64,000 nucleotides of DNA. It comes from Cryptomeria japonica (Eukaryota; Streptophyta; Pinopsida; Cupressales; Cupressaceae). Shown piece by piece: positions 13,560 to 26,368 of the stretch. Under the pieces are notes generated by a model that saw nothing but the letters and a program-made list of their open reading frames with translations, made no database searches and was not told where the DNA came from. Each line of letters starts with the position of its first letter. The stretch's first letter is position 1. Location of the stretch: the NCBI RefSeq assembly GCF_030272615.1, contig NC_081414.1, positions 526,421,137-526,485,136 of the forward strand, in the 5' to 3' direction. The position numbers and the translations under genes are program-made.

Positions 13560-14753
13560 GGGCCTTATGTCATTCTCCAGAGCATGAGGATTGGACCTTT
13601 TGGTTCCACACGGTCGGGTGGTTGATGCCTTCTTGCATTGTGAATTTTGTTGATGTGTTTGTGAGCTTCATGGATGGATTATGTCTTCTTTAGATGCAAG
13701 TGCTTTGGAATCATTATGCAAGTTGTATTCTCCTATGTAATGATTCATTTATGTATTTAGATTAGATTTCCATTTATATTAATTATGTAATGGGGACACT
13801 CTCTTCAAGAGGATGATGTGATGTAACTAAATGAATTAATGTTACTTATGTGATGGTATTGTGAGTTTAGATAGTACGTTGTTGGTATCTTCTATCCTTT
13901 ATGAGTTGGTATCGTCTATCCTTTATGAATGATTAGATTCTTAGAGGATGAGATATTGATTGTAATCCTTTGGATGTTGTTTCTTGAGTATGGTATCATT
14001 TATTAAGTTATTTGTTGGGGTTATATGTTATCATAGAAAGTAATCTTAGGAACCTTTGGATTTGGGATTTAAAATGAACCTAGTTCTTAGAAGTAACCAT
14101 GTGGCTTAGTTCTTATATGATGTTAATTCTATGTTAAGTATCATTTATCATGTTAAGGCATTATGTTATGCAGTAATTAATAGATTTGATTACTATGCCT
14201 TAGTAGTTTTAGTGTTGCCTTGAAACAATGTTAGGGAACCTTAGAGGACATCGATGATAATGTTTTAAGTTGTTTCTGCTTGTGCTTAGATAAGATATTA
14301 TTTTGTTTAATATTATGTTATATTATAGTTTAATGAGTTAGTGGTTAATGTTTCTAAAAAAATAAATTGTTTGCCTCCCTGAGGTTAGTTAGTTTGTTGA
14401 GTTGTCCTATGGGGTTCTCTAGTGGGGTGTTACACTTCTTACTATATTTATTCCATAATGATTGTAATAAGGATTTGATAAGTTTCATAATATTTCAATT
14501 CATTGTAGGAATTATTTGTAATGTTGTCTTCTCTATTACATATGGATTTCAAGAGTTTGGAGAGTGATTATTAAGATGTTCTATTATTTTTATTGTGATG
14601 TGTTATTTATTTTTGGTAAAATATTTGTAACCCAAAAAGTAAGGGAATAAATCTATGATCCACCATACACCCAAAATGAGATCACTGGTAGAACTTAGGA
14701 GTAGGACTAGTAATTTGCATGCATCCCATGATTCGATAATCTATCCAAGAAAG

Positions 14754-16099
14754 TGTTGGACATTTTTGTTGCTAGGATATGTTGTTGTCATTGATGTCAG
14801 CATATTCCTGTGATTTATTGCTCTGGTGATTGCACATATTGGTTTATTGGGATCATGGTTTGGTGTATGGAGTATTTATAATGTCATTATATCTTTCTAT
14901 ATTGGTTTTGGTGATCTGAGAAGCTTAATTGATCATATCATATGATCCGGTTTGTAGTTTGTTTTTCTAATCAGTGCCTTGCAAAGTTCAGTATTTCCTT
15001 CAATATATTCTGGTGTGATCAAATCTTGAGCTAATATTTTGGGAGATTGTTTGGGATGGTATTGTGTATATTTATTTTACATGGTTCATGATTTAGTACT
15101 CCACAAGTTATCTTTCTTTATGACAGTTGTTGTTGTTTGAGTGTTCTTGAGTTTCAGATGTTGATCGATGAAGATTAGATAAGTGGCATTGGTACAACTA
15201 TTACTATTGATTCTAACATGCTTTCTGGTGTTTTATAAGTATTTCCTATTTGTTTTGATAATCCACATTGATCTTTGTGTGAGTTTTTGGTGATTTTGTT
15301 GATCCAGTGATGTTCTTCGTGTTATGCGGTTTTCTTGGTGGTGTAGCATGTTTTGGTTGATCTCAGCGTGATTACCGATGGTGATGAGCGTTTGGAAATT
15401 TGATTTAGGTCCATGTTATGTCATGCATATAATTATATTGGTCCAGGGTCAATCTTTGTATCGTATGATGTAATTTTGTAATTATGAGTTGAGGGTTTGG
15501 TCGACTTTGTTGTCAAGGTTGATGAATTATATAAATAGGTGTAATAGTCATGCAATTTAGGTATCAAGGTTGTGTCTGCATTATCAAAGAGTGGTGTATG
15601 TGAGAAAAAGTGATTCATCTTTCGGTGTGGTGTCATAGAGAAGACATATGAGCTTAACCGAAACTGTCATTAGGCATTAGAAGATGCTATTATTGCAGTT
15701 CATTTCTTTTGGATCGTAGTCCGATCATTTTGTAAGTCAATGAGACTTCCTTTAAGGTAGTGAACCTTCCCTGAGTTTTGTAGCCTTCCAGGTTATTGTA
15801 TCTTGAGTTGTAAGCTCTAGGTAGTGTGCCCGAATGCTGGTGCCTTCCCCATTGTAATATTTTCACATACTACTGTAGAGTATAATCTTATTATGGGTAG
15901 GTTCCCATTGCATTTTTTCCCTTAACCGGTTTTTCCAGGTCAAAATCTTAGAGTTGTGTGTTGTGATATTTATTTTCTTATCTTTGTTGCTGCTACAGTT
16001 TATCTAATTTGCATTTGTGGTTAAGTTACTTGATTTGGTGAAAACTGATTCACCCCCCCCAACCCCTTTCTCAGTTTTCCTTCATTGTTGTTGCCAACA
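14754..16099 (+). mobile_element. Solo LTR, Copia-type
   Basis: The segment begins TGTTGG and ends CCAACA, perfect 6-bp inverted termini, and is 1,346 bp. Near its right end it has the ATTCACCCCCCCC / CTCAG signature that also occurs near the 3' end of the LTRs of elements H and J, as in many plant Copia LTRs. Flanking pentamers are GAAAG (14,749-14,753) and AAAAG (16,100-16,104), four of five matching. No PBS or PPT follows, and no partner LTR is visible. The stretches 14,440-14,753 and 16,105-16,656 around it hold nothing I can identify. Confidence 0.65.
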
Positions 16100-16656
16100 A
16101 AAAGTATCTATAATGAACTATAATATGTTTTATCTAGGAATCATGTGTTGCATACCTACATCTTACAATCCTATAATGATGTCTTTAACAACTTAATAGA
16201 GGCTTTGTGCAGTAGGTTAGTCTTTGGTTTGGTGTCAACCTTTGCGATTGAAGCTTACATTGAGTACTATTACAATATTCTCAATTTTTTCCACTTTCAA
16301 TTTTCGCTTAATCATTTTAAGGACACCTCTTAGAACACCCTCCTAAATTTAAGTGTGCCTAGAGTGAAGGAGATAATATTCACTCTCAATAATTAGCCTT
16401 AAATAACTCACATTTTGTTCATGAATTGATCAATCCTCGGTTAGGATTTTCCTGGCCTAAAACAAATTGATTCCTCTAAGAATATGAGCAATGATTTCAA
16501 GGACAACATGGTCATAAGATAAAAGATTATTTTGATGTCTCTTGGTCTGAATTTATTCCTAAAGCCACTTATAAAAAAATTATGGATTTATTCATGGAAA
16601 TCTTGGCAAATAGATAAAATTATTTCTCACATGGAGTAGGTGAATTATATTGGATG

Positions 16657-18196
16657 TGATGAGCCTATAATTTTTCTATATTTTTTATAATTTATCACAC
16701 TTTATCTCATGTTTATAATGTCCTTCCAAGTTATTTCTAAACACTACCTTGGTTGTGTGAATCATTAACTAGGATTAATGGTGTTTGATATGCATTTGTA
16801 TGTATAGCTAGTTGATGCTAAATAAAGGTAAAATATTATAATAAATGGTTATTGTTGAATGTAAAATATTTTGGAAGGATTAAAATATTGTTTGTGAGTG
16901 TTTTGAGTCATTCATACAACTAGAAGAAAGGAGAAACAAGTTGATAATTGATAGATGTAGCAGTTGACTGAAAGTGCAGAAAAAGTCAAAAGACAAGTTT
17001 CACTAAATTGGTCATATCTCCCTCGTTTCTTAACAAAATTTGATTTTCAAAATGATCTGGAAAGATTAAAAGGAGATCTAAACAATATTTAAACCATTTG
17101 ATCTGATTCATAATAGTTAATAAAAAATATTCACTAGAAGTTGACTGAGACAAAATGACAGATTTCCAGGTAGTAGTTAAGGAATGAGTTCTAGTTCAAC
17201 TTGGACTCTTCTACCCCTACACGAGTTCGTGTATTTGGAGTTATTGAAGTAAAGACACATTGGAGAAGCTTTTGGAAATAATATATGATAATTCATAAAT
17301 AATTATAACATGTTTTGTGCATATGTTCAACCACGATTGTATTTTATAGTTGTAAGAGTTTTAAGAGGATTGGAACTTTCTCAACTTTTGTTATTTTAAT
17401 CTTTATTACCAGCCATGAGTAGTATAAGTCATCTCCTTGCTGTCATGGGAGAAATGATATTTATAATAATTTTTTGAGTTTGTAATTACTCCAACTCTCA
17501 AGCCTCAAGCATAAATCGAAGATTTTGTTGAATTGTGAGTTAGTAGTATTGAGAATATAGTAGAGTTGAGAGTGTATAGAGAATATCCAATTAGTGTTGA
17601 GTCTTGTTAGTGGTGTTCATGTTCAATCAACAAGCTTGATATATGTCCATGTAATATTTGATTTGTAATAAGAAGATTATTTGAGCATTGAAGCTTGTCT
17701 ATTGAAGTTGGAATGCTAATGATAGATTGAAGCAACTCAAGCAAGGGCCACTCGAGGAACTGTGATTCCATCATAGTTTAGATTTGCAGTAGTTTACATT
17801 TTTATTCATTATGATTTACTGTTAGTTATCAGTTGTTTAAGATATGTTTTGTTTCAACATATTTGATTTCACTAGTTTTAGAATAGTCTGCCTGCAACCA
17901 CTGTTGTTGCAAATAACCAGTTTGCCCGCAACCATTGTTGTGTAGTTAGTTTTATTTCCAGCATTGTTGTGTTTTCAATTTAGTTTCTTATTTTGAGTTT
18001 ATTTGATATACACAATTGATACAATAGTGTAGAAGGCTTCCATAGTGCATATATATTGATGTCTCATTTCAAGTTCACATCCCTGGGTTGATAATTAAAT
18101 GTAGCTTCAAGTTCATGAAGGGTTTCTTAGTGTGGATAAAAATCCCTAAGTTGTGAATTAGTATTCTAACCTCAATTTCAGTTAAAAAGCTTAACA
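16657..18196 (+). repeat. Left LTR of element F
   Basis: 1,540 bp, TG...CA ends (TGATGAGCC to CTTAACA). Its first about 770 bp match 21,189-21,955 with scattered substitutions and small indels. Confidence 0.75.
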
Positions 18197-18200
18197 TTTT

Positions 18201-18218
18201 TGGAGCTATTGTCGGGGA
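18201..18218 (+). other. Primer-binding site of element F
   Basis: TGGAGCTATTGTCGGGGA, four bases after the LTR end, resembles the TGGCGCCGTTGCCGGGGA primer-binding site used by many plant Ty3/gypsy elements. The differences look like C-to-T type decay. Confidence 0.6.
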
Positions 18219-18363
18219 TGGGTCAAGCTCTAAGAGTCTCTAATTTTTTTTTCTAGAATTCTAGTTTTCATGTCAAGCACTTAAGATTATTAGAAAGTTT
18301 GTGAAGTACCACAAGTAGTAATAGAACAACACGGATATTGGATTCATGGAGCATAATAACATC

Positions 18364-18957
18364 ATGTCTAAGTTGGATATTAATGAAGAAATTTTTGCAA
18401 GCATCATAGAAGACTTCTGTTCAAGCATTGATGTCAAATCAGAATTCATGCTTCAAAAGAAAATCCTTATGTTCCTGAGAATTCATGCTGCCATAAAGTA
18501 AAAATTAGCCCTCATGCATAAAAGTAAAGAAGATATTGAAGAAGATCAATTTTGGGATGACTTGGAGGTGTTTTTCTTAACTTTAGATGCTAAACTAGTA
18601 TCTTTTATAGAGAAAAATCATGAGCAACAAGAGAAAAGTGCAAAAGTTTCTCTATTTTTGTCAAATCAGTCACATAGATTAGTGTTTACAAATCAAGAAG
18701 TGGACAAAGTGGCAACCCATCAACACAAAAGCACCAAGGAGGGTTCTAAATTTGTGCTTTCACGAGGATGTCCCATTAGACATCTAGCTTAGAAAGAGGC
18801 AAACAAAGCATCACAAGTTTTGTTTGCACCCAAATATGAAGTTGGAATTCAAGATGAAGCTGAATTTTTAGTTGCAGCCGAAGGAGAATGGTTTCAACTC
18901 TCTTATCCACTTCAAAACAACAATATATGTAGACACCTAAAAATGTCTCATCAATCA
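18364..18957 (+). pseudogene. Remnant ORF of element F, unrecognised
   Basis: From ATG 18,364 (MSKLDINEEIFAS) one frame runs through a TAA near 18,499 and a TAG near 18,790, staying charged and helical (KSKEDIEEDQFWDDLEVFF, then EKNHEQQEKSAKVS). Position just inside the PBS suggests a gag or leader ORF remnant, but no gag motif or zinc knuckle is visible. It appears cut by a TGTAGACAC sequence at 18,928. Confidence 0.4.
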
Positions 18958-19098
18958 TGTACTAATTATTCGTCTAATTGATTAATTAATTTTTTAATTA
19001 TTTAATTAAGCTAATTAATTATTCTTACTAATTCAAATCATCACTTTCTATATTACTAATTATTTTATCATTTCATCAATTAACCCTTTCTCAAATAC
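18928..19098 (+). repeat. Candidate LTR start of the TGTAGACAC type
   Basis: TGTAGACACCTAAAAATGTC at 18,928 followed by TAATTAATTTATTTAATT-rich sequence resembles the start of element K's LTR at 53,010. The right end and target duplication were not found, so extent is uncertain. Confidence 0.35.
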
Positions 19099-19275
19099 TT
19101 TTTTTTTTTTTTGATAAAAGTGGATATACCACTAGATTATATTAATATTTTCTTTTTTTACAAGGTGTCTGGTTCAAAGAGCACCGAAGGGAAAGAACCA
19201 GTAAGAAAACCATTCAATATTGCTCAAAATACACAAGCCTACCTACCCATTACAAGGCCCCCCTGGGCACATTCC
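19099..19275 (-). mobile_element. 5'-truncated LINE tail, reverse orientation
   Basis: A run of 14 T is followed by GATAAAAGTGG, a TATATTAATATTTTC motif, a T run and CAAGGTGTCTGG. This looks like the complement of a plant LINE 3' end with poly(A) tail. The inner (5') end of the fragment is not resolved. Confidence 0.5.
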
Positions 19276-21150
19276 ACCAAAACCCTCCCAAATTCCCCAA
19301 ATTTGAATTTCAAATAATTCCATCTAATTTAATTTCTTTCAAATTCACAATTCCCCAAATGTGGATTTCAATTAATTTCATTTAATTTCATTTGTCCAAA
19401 TTAACATTTCACTAAATCTAAATTTCAATTAATTTCATGTGCATTTCAACATTCGAAAATCCAAATTCAAATCCAAATCAAAATGAAAATGAATTTCAAT
19501 TCAATCTCCTACAACACATGTTGAAAATCATAACTTGTTCATCAAATCAGTTAACTCTCCAATCTCCAATTTTCACTCCACATCACCTTTTTTGACTAAT
19601 GGCCAGTTATCTTTCAAAAGTCATTGCATCTATTTGTTAAGTTTTTATTGATATTACAACATTTTTTGGCTGCATATAAGCATGCAAAGCATTGTAAGTT
19701 GATAAGAAGGGAAGATATTTCATAGAACAAGTGAATGGTTTTATTTGATTAAGTCTTATTTGTTGGTTAGTGTAGGTTAGGATAGGTTAGGATAGGTTTT
19801 CCATTCAATAAGTGTTCTTGCACAATGTCTTAGATGTCTTTTTCTTCAAATGTTCATGCATAGTTAGTTAGGTGTTGTCTAGTGGAGTTGTTTCATCGAA
19901 TTCTTCTTGTTTAAATGACTCTTTTTGAGGTGTTTATAGTTGGTTTGTTGGTCATATTTCAAGGTCACTTATTTATCAAGGTTGTGAGTCAATTATGTCT
20001 TCAATTTTGAAAAAGAGTCTACATATGTTTTCAAAAAAGTTTCCATTAGGTAGTTGGGTTTTCATGGAATGAAAAATGTCTATCCAAATGGTGTAGTCCA
20101 GTTGATCTACTCATGTTATATTTGTTGATAAATGGACAACATATAAAGTTGTATTGAATTCATTGGATGGAGGTGTGGTAACTACTCAAGAAGTTTGGAA
20201 TATTTTTAAGTTATTTGCAACAACTACAGAGTGACTAAATAGTCAACTTGCACAAACTTACAAGAAACCTACAACAACTATTGATGTCAAATATGCCTCA
20301 CTCTTAAAGGGACCTATGCATTCAACTATTTTGGGACATGCACTTTCAGCACTTCACCACATTTGCAGCTTTTCAAATCACTAAAGGTACTTACATTTAT
20401 GATTTCTATTTATTGTAATATTTATCATTTTTAGTTAGTTAACTATCTATGCATTACAATGTGTTTTTAAAATTATCATTTTTATAGTTACATGCTTCAT
20501 AGATGATTTATTTTGTCACCCTCATCTATTCATTTTCATTTGAGGACAAATGACCTTTCAGCTGGGGGGAAACATCTATGCCTTTTATTGATATCCTACA
20601 CCACAAAAATATGATCTTGCCATAGTTGTATTTATTCATACTTCCTTCTAGATTCATGAATATATTTTCTTCATTTGACATTCTTTTCAATTGTTGTCCC
20701 TTTTCCATTATTGCCTCAAAGTGACAAAAGAGAACACTTTTTAAGGGCAGCTATACCAAACAAGAATGACACTCTTGAGACAGTGGAAAGGAATAAAAGT
20801 ACAAATTACAACAAGGATGTAGATTATAAATTTTTTTGGGGGCAGCAATAAACATTGGAATAACAATGAAATTTGATTATCATGCAGAGATATAAAAAGG
20901 AGAATAAAGCATGATACAAAGAGGAAGAAAGATGACAAGAAGATAATGATGAGAATGAAGCATAGTAGTGCAACAACAAATAAAGTTTCTACAAATTGAC
21001 CATACATAGTAGAAAAGATGATGGAACAAGATCAAAGAATGATTATAAATAGAAAAGAATGGATAGCAGAAAATACAATGAGAAGAAAATCCAAGAGCCA
21101 AGGAAGAGGATATTACTATAACAAAGTTTCATGCATAATCAATGTCTATT
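19276..21150. other. Internal region of element F without recognisable genes
   Basis: 19.3-19.5 kb is low-complexity (repeated TTTCAATTAATTTCA). A GAGGACAAATGACC...CAGCTGGGGGGAAA motif at about 20,540-20,572 resembles the sequence that normally precedes a plant Ty3/gypsy polypurine tract. The rest has only scattered short ORFs. Confidence 0.5.
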
Positions 21151-21156
21151 CCTTTC

Positions 21157-21188
21157 TTGAGGACAAGCAAGATTTTAGCTGGGTGGAG
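21157..21188 (+). other. Polypurine-tract region of element F
   Basis: GAGGACAAGCAAGATTTTAG followed by CTGGGTGGAG directly abuts the right LTR start TGATGAGCC. This is the usual layout upstream of a plant Ty3/gypsy 3' LTR. Confidence 0.6.
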
Positions 21189-21955
21189 TGATGAGCCAAT
21201 AATTTATCTATATTATTTTATGATTTATTGTACTTTACCTCATGTTTATAATTTCCTTCCAAGGTATTTCTAAACATTACCTTAGTTTTGTGAAGCATTA
21301 ACTAGGATTAATGGTGTTTGATATGCATTTGTATGTCTACCTAGTTGATGCTAAATAACGGTAAAATATTATAATAAATGGTTATTGTTGAATGTAAAGT
21401 ATTTTGAAAGGATTAAAATATTGCTTGTGAGTGTTTTGAGTGATTGACATAGCTAGAAGAAGGAGGAACAAGTTGATAATTGACAGATGTAGTAGTTGAT
21501 TCAAAGTGTAGAAAAAGTCAAAAGACCAGTTTTGGTAAAATGAGCATATCTCAATCGTTTATAAACAAAATTTCAATTTTCAAAATGATCTAAAAATCTT
21601 AAAAGGAGATCTAAAAATCCTTTAAACCGTTTGAGATTATTCATAACAGCTAATGAGAAGCATTCACCAGAAGTTGACTGAGACAAAATGGTAGATTTCT
21701 AGGCAGCATTTAAGGAATGAGTTCTAGTTCAACTTGGACTCTTCTACCTCTTCACGAGTTCATGTATTTGGAGTTATCAAACTAAAGACACATTAGAGAA
21801 GCTTATGGAAACAATATATGATGATTCAAAAATATTTATAACATGTTTTGTACACATGTTCATCCATGACTGCATTTTATATTTGTAAGAGTTTGAAGAG
21901 GATTAGAACTTTTTCAACTCTTGTTAGCTTAATCTTTATTACCGGTCATGAGTAG
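21189..21955 (+). repeat. Right LTR of element F, left portion
   Basis: Matches the first half of the left LTR and stops at AGTAG, where element G begins with TGTTGACGAC. AGTAG would be G's target duplication; the other copy should lie outside the window. Confidence 0.7.
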
Positions 21956-24038
21956 TGTTGACGACTATTTTTGACACACCCACCAACAGTCAGGTAGCCA
22001 ATGTGAACACTCACCACTTCTCCTAAAAAGTAATGAATTTGGGAAAACTCACTACCCCAAGGTCTCTATAGTCAGGTCACGAAGGTGATGGGGAGCCCAA
22101 TGGTTGATGTGGTTGTACCTGTTAAGGGGCCTGCTGGTTGAAACTAAATCTCGCTTGTCACGAATGGTTGAACTTCCTTTTTTTTGTTTGTATTTTATGA
22201 TTTAAGATTCTCTGTAAAATAAACCGCGAAGAGTAAAAGGGAACAAGAAAATAACAATAAAACCAATACAATAACAACTTAATGAACTACTCAGGTAGTT
22301 CCCTACAACCCAAGAAATTATCAAATATTATCCAAGTTAGCATTCAACAACGGACCTCCAACAAACCTGTAAAATCATTAATTTCACAGACCTATGGAAA
22401 TAAAATCATCAACAATATGGCCTATCACAATAATTCTCATACACCACAAATGCGCGCAATATGATTCATAAAGTGATTAAAAAAAGATCAAACCACGTTG
22501 CTAACTCCAAATAATAGACATTACCAGATTACACAAAACAATTTAGTAGAATATAGACGTAGATCAGGCAATCTACTAGCTTCTTCTTATATTAATCTCA
22601 ATGAACATGTAACAAAAATAAATCAACTTCTTAACAATATGCAAAATACTCTAAAAATCTCTAAGTGGGCCACAAATCATCAATTTGGGGACCCTTACAA
22701 ATGAATCCAAATTCTCAATTTATAGAAGTTTTCTACCCTATTATCTAGGAAATAAATCTAACCTAAATTAAGAACTGAAACTAGGAGTTGCAGTTAACTT
22801 GCATGTTTTTGCCTTGATTCTCCAATTAACTACTACAAAATGGGGGTTGCATGAGCACTACAAAGACCATGCTGGATGAGCCACGTTTTCGTATTCATGC
22901 AAAATTTTGCTCAAAATTGGAACTTGAGTTGGAGCTGCAGCTTGAAAATACAAAATTGGGGGTCATGCAAAAACCCTGTTTTCTTTAATAACTGTATGTT
23001 CATCCTTCACTTTTTAATAAAATCTCTATAATTATCCATTATGCATGCAACAGTTTGGACAGGAGGATCAGTTACGTGTTTAATTCTAAATTTATACTTC
23101 TTCAAAACTCTATCTGCATGCTTCTTTCCTTTCTCTAGCTCCCCTATTGTCTCTGCCACCTTTTGACACTGAGTGATCAAGTATGTGTACATGTCCATGA
23201 GGGCAACATCGAACTGGGCCGAAGGTCCTAAATGTTGAACCTCGTATGCATCCCACTGATTCAAAACTTGTTGTTGCTCCATTATTCTGGTACTAGTTAA
23301 TCCTAAACCAAAGGCTCCAAGCATATGTTTTACAAAATTCTCATATTTCAAAATTTCTCTGAGGAGAGGAACCCGAATCTCTGCCATATCCTTCATATAC
23401 TACTGAAACATCTCAATCTTCAGTTCCAAAATGTACACATAGGACTGCAAATTTTCACAACTGTCCCCTCCTAAGAGGTCCTCCTCCATTATTGTTTCTT
23501 CCCCTAATTGCAATACTTTATTCAAATCTCAGAACTGCTTATTAAAAATGCTTAGCTTATGTTCCCATTGTGTGAAATAAGAAGCTAAAGCTCCGCCTGC
23601 CTACACTGCCCTACATTATATCCTCATAGTATCCTGCAAAAATAATCTAATCTTAGCTGCATTTACTTGGGTCCATGATTTAGCTACAATAGCTACCTGT
23701 CTCACCTCCACTAGTGCCTTCACTTCTCCCTCTGGTAGTGATGAGGTCGAAGGTAGGTCGTTAGCCCTACAAGAGTATAGAGGCTTTCTCATTTCAATCA
23801 GTAGCTTCTTGTATTTCCCTAGTTGCGCTTTGAGCTGCATGTTTGAAGTATGCTCTTTTTCTACACGCCCTTTGACAACACTCATGGCTAGCTCCAAAGT
23901 ATCTAGCTCTCACCACTTTGTTTGCTTACCCAAATTTACCTAGAATATTTGATACTTAGGGGAAGCTTGTCCCTCCGCTTGGAGTGGAACTGCCACATCT
24001 GCAATTACTGCATTGGAGCCCATTTTTTATAAATGATG
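21956..24038 (-). repeat. Element G terminal repeat block, left copy (first part)
   Basis: Matches 50,543-52,615 throughout, including non-coding sequence (21,956 to about 23,000) and the C-terminal end of the accessory ORF. H interrupts it at TGATG; the match resumes at 30,650 and runs on until the right copy is cut by K. The TG...CA limits of the true LTR are not settled: either it ends near 22,970 or it extends as far as about 34,996. Confidence 0.75.
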
Positions 24039-24881
24039 TGTTGGCATGCTACACTCACATGAGAATGGTTGATGTTGTCATTGATGGAAACCAACCAGTA
24101 ACATGATTCTATAGGTTCACCAGTATCACAGACATCATTCATCGGCACTGACAGGCATAACAAAATTTATTCATCGACATCTAGTTTACACCAGCAACAA
24201 AGCATATCGACACTCAGGCCGACATGAGACAAAGTTTTATTTATGTGAATTGTATTATAAATGTAAGTAACTATTTGTAAGCCGACATGATGTATTGTAA
24301 AGACTCATATATGTATGAGGTCTTATAGGTCATTTTTGATATAGCATAGAATGATATTATGTAGAAGATAGCGAAAGGGTTTTGTAATAAGGCAGATGGG
24401 TTATGTGAGTGAATTTCATTCACCGGCAAGGTTTTTGGTTATGGTTTCTGATAGAGCTTAAACTGGTACTGAATCAAGCACTGCAGATGCTATTTCGAGT
24501 AGTACATTGTCTTGTATTTAATTATCCATTTTGTAGTGAGTGAGACTCTTTCATTGAGTAGTGAGCTCTAGGCTGTTGGCCTTCCTGCATGTGTAGGCCC
24601 CTATTGTAAGTAATATTTATTCATATTGGCCAGTGAGTAAGTATTGTGGGTCACAAATCCCACCGAGGTTTTTCCCTTACCGAGTTTCATTGCTAAAACA
24701 TCTTGTGTTATGGTGTGCATTTATGTTGTCTCTGTTATTTCTCTTTGCTGCACTGTTGCTTGTTTACCAGTAGATTAATTTGGGTTGCAAAGTTATAAAT
24801 AAGTTCAAATATTCCATTAACTGATTAGACACTGATTCACCCCCCCTCTCAATGTCTTTGGGACTATCATTGCATCTAACA
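24039..24881 (+). repeat. Left LTR of element H
   Basis: 843 bp, ends in CTAACA. The ATTCACCCCCCCTCTC run near its 3' end is typical of plant Copia LTRs. Confidence 0.9.
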
Positions 24882-24883
24882 AT

Positions 24884-24896
24884 TGGTATCAGATCC
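24884..24896 (+). other. Primer-binding site of element H
   Basis: TGGTATCAGATCC, two bases after the LTR, matches the plant initiator tRNA-Met site TGGTATCAGAGC except for one substitution. Confidence 0.8.
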
Positions 24897-24907
24897 TAGT
24901 CCTCTAT

Positions 24908-25933
24908 TTGCAAAAGCCTAACAACTTGAGGGAGATTCTGAAACCGGTACTGATGGAGAGTTTGAGAAAAAAGTTGGAAGGAGTTCTTGAAGATTTTGAT
25001 GCAGAAAAATTGAAGAATATCAAATTTGAAGATGATCTGAGGACTGCCCAGGAATTCATTAAAGGACTTCATGAGAACCTGGTTACAACACAAAACAAGA
25101 GGAAAGAACTTCATGAGCAAATGCAGAAACATGATGATGAAAAAGAAACTCTTAGGGATATTACAGAGAAGTTGAGACAAGAGAACAATAACCCGAGGAA
25201 TGAAATCCAAGATTTAACCATGAGGCTATGTAAGGATATTGAAGACAGGAAGAAGAATGAAGAAAAATTGACTAGGAGACTTAATGGTGGAGGTAATGAA
25301 AATATGAGACTTTGTCATGAAATTGATATGCTAAAGACAAATCTGATTCACATGCAACATGATAAAGAGGAGCTTAGGAGACAAGTTGGGATTCTGGAAA
25401 ATGAGTTGATCACTGCGAATGAACACAAAGAAAAATTCAAGAAAAGTTCAGAAAGACTTGATGACATGTTGAAAAGACAGAAACCTAATTGTGATACAAT
25501 TGGACTTGGATTTGAACATGGAGAAAGTTCCAGGACTACAAATAATCAAGATCACAGTAAACTGGTAAGACAACCAAATACTTATAAATATAATGGGAAA
25601 TGTTTTAATTGAAACAAATTTGGTCATAGAGAAAATCAGTGTAGATTTAGAAATAACCAGAATACAATCTTACCCACTGGTTAATGTTCCAAATGCAATA
25701 AAGTTGGTCATAACTCAGAAAATTGCAAAATGAATGTGAAATGCTATGTTTGTGGTAGATTTGGACACTTATCTAATCAATGCAGGACACAAACCGGTCA
25801 AGGATATGGAAAAGATATTCAGAGGAATAATGTAACTTGTTATGCATGTAACAAGATTGGGCATATTGCAAAATTTTGGAGAAGCAAGACTATACTTGAG
25901 AACAATAAAGGATCTAATGAGAAGGGAAAATAA
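24908..25933 (+). pseudogene. Element H gag: coiled coil plus four zinc knuckles, broken
   Basis: One frame runs from 24,908 to 25,933 with stops only at about 25,610 and 25,681. The first 190 or so residues are charged and coiled-coil-like (KLEGVLEDFDAEKLKNIKF, DKEELRRQVGILENELI). A GLGFEHGESS stretch follows, a wording also seen in element J's gag. Then come four CCHC knuckles: CFN-stop-NKFGHRENQC (the second Cys is the stop), CSKCNKVGHNSENC, CYVCGRFGHLSNQC and CYACNKIGHIAKFW (last Cys replaced by Trp). The N-terminal gag domain usual in Copia elements is not visible. The protein would bind and package element RNA. Start choice is approximate. Confidence 0.75.
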
Positions 25934-26368
25934 AAAGTAAATGAAATAAAGAAATAATTTTCAAAACAATGGATCAAGAAGAGAGATGAGAGAGTTGATG
26001 AATCTATCTCTACACCAGTAGAACATAGTAACCCTCCATCGGTAGGAGATTCTTCATCTAACTAAGGAATAATCCTTAGGGGGTATGGCAGAAAACTGAA
26101 AAATCATGCATTCTACCCTCGGTTGATGGTAAGAAGTTATATTTCTTCTTTACCGGCAGATATGTTAAGATTTCACTTAGCCAAGAAGCATTTAATGTGG
26201 TTGTTGGAGAACATTTTGGTTATAAAGCACTGGAAAACCCTCATTTCAATTCACCAAGCATCCAAGCATTCGAAGAGTGCAAAGAGAGAGAAAAGGCATT
26301 CTGAGGCGAAGCAACAAGGTGTTTTCAGGCATTCAAGGATTTCAAGTTAAAGGTATTTATCTTTCGCA
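25934..26368 (+). other. Spacer between gag and ORF2 of element H
   Basis: Non-coding. Contains CCTTAGGGGG near 26,070, a polypurine-like tract also found after gag in element J (CTTAGGGGGAG). Just before ORF2 the sequence AAAGGTATTTATC precedes CAATGGC, similar to AAAGGTATTTTTT before CAATGGC in J. Confidence 0.5.

Larger units (their letters stand above)
10473..14434. mobile_element. Gene-less LTR-type element (solo LTR or LARD-like), TSD CTTCT
   Basis: The element begins TGTAGTGCCCC and ends GGGGTGTTACA. These are imperfect inverted termini of the TGTAACACCCC class common in plant LTRs. It is flanked on both sides by CTTCT (10,468-10,472 and 14,435-14,439), a perfect 5-bp duplication as made by retroviral-type integrases. 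The 3,962 bp hold no convincing ORF, PBS or second terminal repeat that I can see. The simplest reading is an unusually long solo LTR; a short non-autonomous element with unrecognised LTRs is the alternative. A TATA-like TATAAATATATGA lies near 11,447. Confidence 0.7.
16657..21955 (+). mobile_element. Element F: non-autonomous Ty3/gypsy-type, right LTR interrupted
   Basis: Two related terminal copies start TGATGAGCC at 16,657 and 21,189. The left copy runs to CTTAACA at 18,196 and is followed by a primer-binding site; the right copy is preceded by a purine tract. The right copy breaks off at 21,955 in the AGTAG sequence where element G begins, while the left copy continues through that point (AGTAGTATAAGTC near 17,420). 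Its remaining part should therefore lie beyond G. The internal region, about 3 kb, lacks pol and includes younger insertions near 19 kb. Confidence 0.75.
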
